47,868 nt of DNA from Lachnoclostridium sp. MSJ-17 (GTDB lineage: Bacteria; Bacillota; Clostridia; Oscillospirales; Acutalibacteraceae): contig NZ_JAHLQB010000075.1 in NCBI RefSeq assembly GCF_018918205.1, forward strand, positions 1 to 47,868, given 5' to 3'. Positions 44,082 through 47,868 of this stretch are shown here, one piece after another. The notes under the pieces are model-generated. The model ran no database searches. It had not been told where the DNA came from and saw nothing but the letters and a program-made list of their open reading frames with translations. Every line of letters starts with the position of its first letter. Position 1 is the stretch's first letter. Both the position numbers and the translations under genes were made by a program.

Positions 44082-45566
44082 ATGGGTAACAAGCCACAGC
44101 AGGCAAACACAAGCGACGTAATCAAGGTTCGCTACGAAAAGCTGCAGGCGCTCAGAGACGCGGGCAGAGATCCCTTTGTCATCACAACGAGCGACCGCGA
44201 CGTTTATACAAAAACCGTTAAGGATAATTTTGAGGAATACGAGAACAAGGACGTCTGCGTAGCCGGCAGGATCATGTCAAAGCGCGGCAAGGGCAAGGTG
44301 TCGTTCCTCGATCTGCACGACAAGACCGGCAAAATCCAGATTTTCGCCAAGTTCGACGACCTCGGCGAGGAGGAATACGGCTTCCTCAAGAAATGGGATA
44401 TCGGCGATATCGTTGAGGTCAAGGGCTTTGTTTTCAAGACACAGATGGGCGAGATCTCGATTCACGCCAAGGCGGTCAGACTTCTCTCAAAATCCCTCAA
44501 GCCCCTGCCCGAGAAGTACCACGGTCTGACAAATACCGACCTGCGCTACCGTCAGCGCTACGTCGATCTGATTATGAACCCCGAGGTCAAGGACACCTTC
44601 GTTAAGCGTTCAAAAATCATCGCGGCTATCCGCCGTTATCTCGACTCTCAGGATTTCATTGAGGTTGAAACTCCCATGCTCGTCGCCAACGCCGGCGGCG
44701 CTGCGGCAAGACCCTTCCTCACCCACTCCAACGCTCTTGACGAGGAGTTCAAGCTGCGCATTTCGCTCGAGCTTTACCTCAAGAGACTCATCGTCGGCGG
44801 TCTCGAGCGCGTTTATGAAATCGGCAGAGTTTTCCGCAACGAGGGCGTTGACACCCGTCACAACCCCGAATTCACCCTGATGGAGCTCTATCAGGCATAC
44901 ACCGACTACAACGGCATGATGGATCTCACCGAGAACCTCTACCGCCACGTAGCACAGGAGGTGCTCGGCACCACGACCATCACCTACAACGGAGTCGAGA
45001 TGGATCTGGGCAAGCCCTTCGAGAGAATCACGATGATCGATGCCGTCAAGAAGTACGCGAACGTCGACTTCAACGAGATCCACAGCGACGAGGAAGCCAA
45101 GGCTGTCGCCAAGGAACACCACGTTGAATTTGAGGACAGACACAAGAAGGGCGATATCCTCAGCCTGTTCTTCGAGGAATACGCCGAGGAGCACCTGATT
45201 CAGCCGACCTTCGTCATCGACCACCCGATCGAGATTTCACCATTGACAAAGAAAAAGCCCGAGGACCCGAACTACGTCGAGCGTTTCGAACTGTTCATGA
45301 ACGGCTGGGAAATGGCGAACGCCTATTCCGAGCTCAACGACCCGATCGATCAGCGCGAGCGTTTCAAGGCGCAGGAGGAAGCGCTGGCTCAGGGCGACGA
45401 AGAAGCGAACACCACCGACGAGGACTTCCTCAACGCCCTCGAAATCGGCATGCCTCCCACAGGCGGCATCGGCTACGGCATTGACAGACTGACAATGCTC
45501 CTCACCGACAGCCCCGCGATCAGAGACGTACTGCTGTTCCCGACAATGAAATCCTTAGATAAGTAA
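44082..45566 (+). CDS. lysS: Lysyl-tRNA synthetase, class II
   Basis: LysS charges tRNA-Lys. The 494-residue protein has an N-terminal OB-fold anticodon-binding domain (about 55-160; VAGRIMSKRGKGKVSFLDL) and a class II catalytic domain. Motif 1 is in FIEVETPMLV, motif 2 in FRNEGVDTRHNPEFTLMELYQAY, and motif 3 in PPTGGIGYGIDRLTML. AAGGAAG precedes the ATG. It ends the greA-lysS unit. Only a weak stem with TTTT (CCC with GGG near 45578-45598) follows, and the sequence character changes just after it. Confidence 0.98.
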   Translation: MGNKPQQANTSDVIKVRYEKLQALRDAGRDPFVITTSDRDVYTKTVKDNFEEYENKDVCVAGRIMSKRGKGKVSFLDLHDKTGKIQIFAKFDDLGEEEYGFLKKWDIGDIVEVKGFVFKTQMGEISIHAKAVRLLSKSLKPLPEKYHGLTNTDLRYRQRYVDLIMNPEVKDTFVKRSKIIAAIRRYLDSQDFIEVETPMLVANAGGAAARPFLTHSNALDEEFKLRISLELYLKRLIVGGLERVYEIGRVFRNEGVDTRHNPEFTLMELYQAYTDYNGMMDLTENLYRHVAQEVLGTTTITYNGVEMDLGKPFERITMIDAVKKYANVDFNEIHSDEEAKAVAKEHHVEFEDRHKKGDILSLFFEEYAEEHLIQPTFVIDHPIEISPLTKKKPEDPNYVERFELFMNGWEMANAYSELNDPIDQRERFKAQEEALAQGDEEANTTDEDFLNALEIGMPPTGGIGYGIDRLTMLLTDSPAIRDVLLFPTMKSLDK

Positions 45567-45829
45567 TACCCCAAAGCCCCAGTGTTTATGCGGGTTTTGA
45601 GAGTTATGATGTCTCGGATTTACGCCATTTACGCCAAACGATGCAGAAAGTTGTGCAGAGCTGAATCAATCGCATATTTTTGGACTCACACAGGCAGCCT
45701 TATGACGAGGTTGCCTGTATATTTGATAGACAAATCGGAGTAGTAGTGGATAATCTTAGTAATTGTAGTCATATCTGAAAAGCTGAAGAACTTTTATCAT
45801 TCAAGATTATGATACAAATTGAAAAGCTA
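45567..45829. other. Gene-free stretch at the core/accessory junction
   Basis: No credible gene was found. It holds a weak stem with TTTT (45578-45598), a tandem 9-mer ATTTACGCC twice (45618-45626 and 45627-45635), and a hairpin related to one at 47538-47561. The tandem 9-mers and position right after lysS would suit an attachment region of an integrated element, but no integrase is seen. Confidence 0.4.
45675..45717 (+). repeat. Hairpin repeat, left copy
   Basis: TATTTTTG (45675-45682), 8 bases, then CAGGCAGCC (45691-45699) pairing with GGTTGCCTG (45709-45717). The same arrangement, with the same 8-base spacing and the same stem, recurs at 47522-47561. Here TATATTT follows, so termination would be weak. 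Confidence 0.75.
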
Positions 45830-45858
45830 TTGACTTACTCCTTTATCAATGGTAAAAT
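45830..45858 (+). promoter_or_regulatory. Promoter of the fluoride-responsive unit
   Basis: TTGACT (45830-45835), 17-bp spacer, TAAAAT (45853-45858), just upstream of the riboswitch. Confidence 0.78.
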
Positions 45859-45875
45859 GATAACGTAAATTAAAT

Positions 45876-45951
45876 GCTGGGAATGATGTTCTCCCACGCA
45901 AGGCTCGAACCGAGCCAGCGAAACCGCTTATTTAAGCTGATGACTTCTGCG
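45876..45951 (+). ncRNA. Fluoride riboswitch (crcB RNA motif)
   Basis: The conserved fluoride-aptamer elements occur in order: GGGAATGATGTTCTCCC (45879-45895) for the GG-x-GATG-xxx-TTC-x-CC loop; AAACCGCTT (45921-45929); and AAGCTGATGACTTCTGCG (45934-45951) for the GCTGATGA segment. CGCTT pairs with AAGC. An optional extra arm GGCTCG-AAC-CGAGCC (45902-45916) is inserted. The expected pseudoknot between the first loop (GATGT) and ACTTC has one mismatch. It senses fluoride bound through magnesium ions and controls export or tolerance genes. Confidence 0.88.
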
Positions 45952-45979
45952 TTTTTACGCAATAGTTGTCGGCTTTTTT
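45935..45979 (+). terminator. Riboswitch expression platform (conditional terminator)
   Basis: AGCTGATGAC (45935-45944), part of the aptamer, can pair with GTTGTCGGCT (45965-45974) including three G-U pairs, with an inner TGCG/CGCA stem, followed by TTTTT. Aptamer and terminator are mutually exclusive, so fluoride should switch the genes on. Confidence 0.78.
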
Positions 45980-46001
45980 GTTTTATATGGAGGAAATATT
46001 T

Positions 46002-47204
46002 ATGCTGTTATCACTTGCGATCATTTTTCTTGTCGGGCTGTCTGCCGCTGCGATCTTTGAAAAAATAGGCTTACCGAGAATCATAGGAATGCTCGGTGTC
46101 GGAATAGCAGTCAGTCCCTATGTACTTGATTGGCTCGATCCGTCTATTCTCGGAATTTCATCGGAGCTTCGGCAGATTGCCCTCATCATCATACTTGTGA
46201 AGGCAGGATTGTCGCTGAACCTTTCCGATTTGAAAAAGGTCGGCAGACCTGCAGTGATGATGTCATTCGTTCCTGCCTGCTGTGAAATCATCGGATATGT
46301 GCTGTTCGCTCCGCTTCTGCTCGGAGTGAATCTGATCGAAGCCGCCGTCATGGGTGCTGTGCTGAGTGCGGTATCGCCTGCGGTGGTCGTGCCGAGAATG
46401 GTGAAACTCATCGAAGAAAAAATCGGCACGGACAAGAGCATTCCACAAATGATACTCGCGGGAGCTTCCTGCGATGACATTTTTGTTATAGTGCTGTTTT
46501 CCACATTCGTGACGATGGCGCAGGGCGGCTCGGCAAAAGCAACCGATTTTCTGAATATCCCCATATCCATAGTCCTTGGCGTCCTGATTGGTATGGCAGC
46601 AGGGTTTGCGGTATTCTTTCTTTTTGAAAAGGCATATCAGTATAACCATAAAATCAGGAACAGCACAAAGGTCATTATTCTGCTCGGCACATCTTTTCTG
46701 CTGATGGGTATTGAAACGCTTGTGAAGCCCTATGTAGCTGTGTCGGGGTTGCTTGCCGTGGTCGCTATGGCTTGCGTCGTGAAACTGAAGGCTGATAAAA
46801 GCGTTTCCGTTCGGCTGTCGAAAAAGTTCGGCAAGCTGTGGATCGGTGCGGAGGTCATACTGTTCGTGCTGGTCGGTGCTGCTGTTGATATTCGCTATAC
46901 GCTGACGGCAGGTGGTATGGCTGTGCTTATGATATTCATAGCGCTTGCATTTCGTGGAGCCGGCGTATGTCTGTGTATGCTCGGTACAGAACTTACAATG
47001 AAAGAAAGGCTGTTCTGTGTGATCGCATATCTTCCGAAAGCGACTGTTCAGGCAGCTATCGGCTCAGTGCCGCTGTCACTCGGTCTGCCCTGCGGAAAGA
47101 TCGTACTGTCTGTGGCGGTGCTTGCGATACTGATAACAGCTCCGCTCGGAGCAATCGGGATAGACCGAACACATAAAGCATTGTTAGGTGGTGATAATCA
47201 ATGA
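46002..47204 (+). CDS. Cation/proton antiporter family protein under fluoride control
   Basis: This is a membrane antiporter of the CPA (NhaP/Kef-like) type. From ATG 46002 it is 400 residues with about 12 hydrophobic helices. The upstream GGAGG is 8 nt away, whereas a longer frame starts within the terminator. Family features are the GLPRIIGMLGVGIAVSP helix, LIIILVKAGLSL, and the SAVSPAVVVPRMVKLIEEK segment; AGASCDDIFVIVLF contains the likely ion-binding aspartates. Fluoride riboswitches are known to control such antiporters as well as CrcB and CLC-F channels, so a role in fluoride tolerance is expected but its transported ion is not known. Codon use is less GC-rich than upstream, suggesting transfer. 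Confidence 0.9.
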   Translation: MLLSLAIIFLVGLSAAAIFEKIGLPRIIGMLGVGIAVSPYVLDWLDPSILGISSELRQIALIIILVKAGLSLNLSDLKKVGRPAVMMSFVPACCEIIGYVLFAPLLLGVNLIEAAVMGAVLSAVSPAVVVPRMVKLIEEKIGTDKSIPQMILAGASCDDIFVIVLFSTFVTMAQGGSAKATDFLNIPISIVLGVLIGMAAGFAVFFLFEKAYQYNHKIRNSTKVIILLGTSFLLMGIETLVKPYVAVSGLLAVVAMACVVKLKADKSVSVRLSKKFGKLWIGAEVILFVLVGAAVDIRYTLTAGGMAVLMIFIALAFRGAGVCLCMLGTELTMKERLFCVIAYLPKATVQAAIGSVPLSLGLPCGKIVLSVAVLAILITAPLGAIGIDRTHKALLGGDNQ

Positions 47205-47515
47205 AGGAGCTTGTATTTGATGAACTTATAACCTTGAAAGGACAACACAGTCTGCGAATACCTGTTGAAATAGGAATAAATACACTTTGTGTCGAAGTAC
47301 TTGAAGGGAAAATTAGGATAAATCACGGCGCATACACTCCCGATGGCGGAACATGGCTGTCTGCTCCGGCAGGAAGAAAAGCACACTATGACTTTTCCTC
47401 GGGTGACAAGGATATAATAGATGTTGATATACGGGAATCATTCGGGAAACAAGATATGCTTTCGGTCGTTAATGTTAGTCTGTTTCATAAGGCGGTACTG
47501 CGTATCTCACTATGA
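47201..47515 (+). CDS. Uncharacterised 104-residue protein in the fluoride unit
   Basis: Not recognised. The ATG overlaps the antiporter stop (ATGA), so it is translated from the same fluoride-controlled message. The protein begins MKELVFDELITLKGQHSLRI, is rich in predicted beta strands (KIRINHGAYTPDGGTWLSAP, then KDIIDVDIRESF), and has no membrane helix or signal. The pattern could be a small beta-sandwich or cupin-like fold. Tight coupling suggests it works with or regulates the antiporter; that is inference. Confidence 0.8.
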   Translation: MKELVFDELITLKGQHSLRIPVEIGINTLCVEVLEGKIRINHGAYTPDGGTWLSAPAGRKAHYDFSSGDKDIIDVDIRESFGKQDMLSVVNVSLFHKAVLRISL

Positions 47516-47521
47516 ACATCC

Positions 47522-47567
47522 TATTTTTGAATTTACGCAGGCAGCCTTTCGTGGTTGCCTGTTTTTT
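47522..47567 (+). terminator. Terminator of the fluoride unit; right copy of the hairpin repeat
   Basis: CAGGCAGCC (47538-47546) pairs with GGTTGCCTG (47553-47561), followed by TTTTTT (47562-47567). TATTTTTG (47522-47529) stands 8 bases upstream of the stem, as in the copy at 45675-45717. Confidence 0.9.
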
Positions 47568-47641
47568 ATGCCCTGAAACGAATCGCAAACTACGATTTTC
47601 TCCTGTTTCTTATATAATATAGGTAAAGGAGAGGATACGGT

Positions 47642-47868
47642 ATGAAAAGAATGTTAGCTGATGTTTGCCCTGAACTTATAAATGAATGGTCACAACGCAA
47701 TTTACCTCTTACGCCGGACAGCGTAACGCACGGCTCTAATAAAATAGTATGGTGGAATGGCAAATGCGGACACGAATGGCGAGCTTCAATAAAAAACAGA
47801 GTAATAAGCGGAAGCGGTTGCCCTTACTGTTCCCACAATGCGATATTAGAGGGCTACAATGACCTTGC
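47642..47868 (+). CDS. Zinc-ribbon domain protein, N-terminal part (3' end outside window)
   Basis: The frame is open to the window end and shows 75 residues starting MKRMLADVCPELINEWSQRN. NGKCGHEWRASIKNRVISG followed by CPYCSHN gives a treble-clef-like zinc knuckle (C-x-H with C-x2-C) typical of the repeated DUF4379-type 'zinc-ribbon' found in tandem in large proteins, sometimes fused to nuclease domains. With only the first repeat visible, the function cannot be named. AAAGGAGAGG precedes the ATG. TATAAT lies at 47613-47618 without a clear -35. Composition is AT-richer than the core genes, consistent with accessory DNA. Confidence 0.75.
   Translation, partial: MKRMLADVCPELINEWSQRNLPLTPDSVTHGSNKIVWWNGKCGHEWRASIKNRVISGSGCPYCSHNAILEGYNDL

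Noticed and set aside
45577..45598. Strong terminator of lysS
   Set aside because: Only about five base pairs with a bulge can form before TTTT, so it is listed only as a weak stem within the gap description.

Overview
The window is a stretch of chromosome from a Gram-positive, low-oxygen Firmicute, most likely a Clostridia member of the Oscillospirales/Ruminococcaceae type. Supporting signs are a V-type rather than F-type ATPase, a ctsR-mcsA-mcsB-clpC heat-shock operon, a SigH-like sigma factor, Gram-positive wall enzymes, strong AGGAGG ribosome sites, frequent GTG/TTG starts, and GC-rich, C-ending codon use. The genus is inferred from general character, not from a marker gene.

Layout: 1-7116 (+) is a V-ATPase operon I(partial)-K-E-C-F-A-B-D. 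It converges on the heat-shock operon 7172-11606 (-), which has a sigma-A promoter and three CtsR-type operators. 11878-12816 (-) holds a zinc-ribbon protein and a SigH-like sigma factor, divergent from a ComM-type AAA ATPase (13035, +). 14641-22495 (+) carries a DUF1858 protein, trmK, a Nif3-like protein, trmB, a probable lipoprotein, a two-component system, a DUF1385 protein and prmC. 22619-28479 (+) carries recA-recX, rimO, pgsA, cysE and cysS. 28534-34739 is a cell-envelope block: polysaccharide deacetylase, L,D-transpeptidase with fibronectin III domains, a protein made of two copies of an unrecognised domain, GH25 muramidase, G5-M23 endopeptidase and a small glycine-rich protein. 34833-39073 holds trmL and the glycolytic set pgk-tpiA-gpmI. 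39180-45566 holds a heterodimeric ABC exporter, an unknown protein, greA and lysS. From about 45567 the sequence becomes less GC-rich and looks accessory: a fluoride riboswitch, a cation/proton antiporter, a small unknown protein, and the start of a zinc-finger protein cut by the window edge.

The most novel item is a compact locus at 29321-29600, inside the gap between the deacetylase and the L,D-transpeptidase. Two near-consensus promoters face each other. Both transcripts would start with the same 25-nt imperfectly palindromic sequence, and both run into one shared hairpin. One of them encodes a 22-residue, single-membrane-span peptide ending in Lys-Lys, behind a potentially hidden ribosome site. 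This is the architecture of a type I toxin-antitoxin module of the Fst/par kind, and such a gene is too short for routine annotation.

Other notable points are: two genes whose ribosome site and start lie in the 3' arm and U-tract of a terminator hairpin; a gpmI start codon inside a 9-bp inverted repeat; a perfect WalR-type box just downstream of the M23 endopeptidase promoter; a perfect CtsR box about 100 bp upstream of the promoter-proximal ones; Na+-binding residues in the V-ATPase rotor subunit; and near-identical hairpins bracketing the fluoride-responsive module. All promoter, hairpin and operator calls were made by eye.
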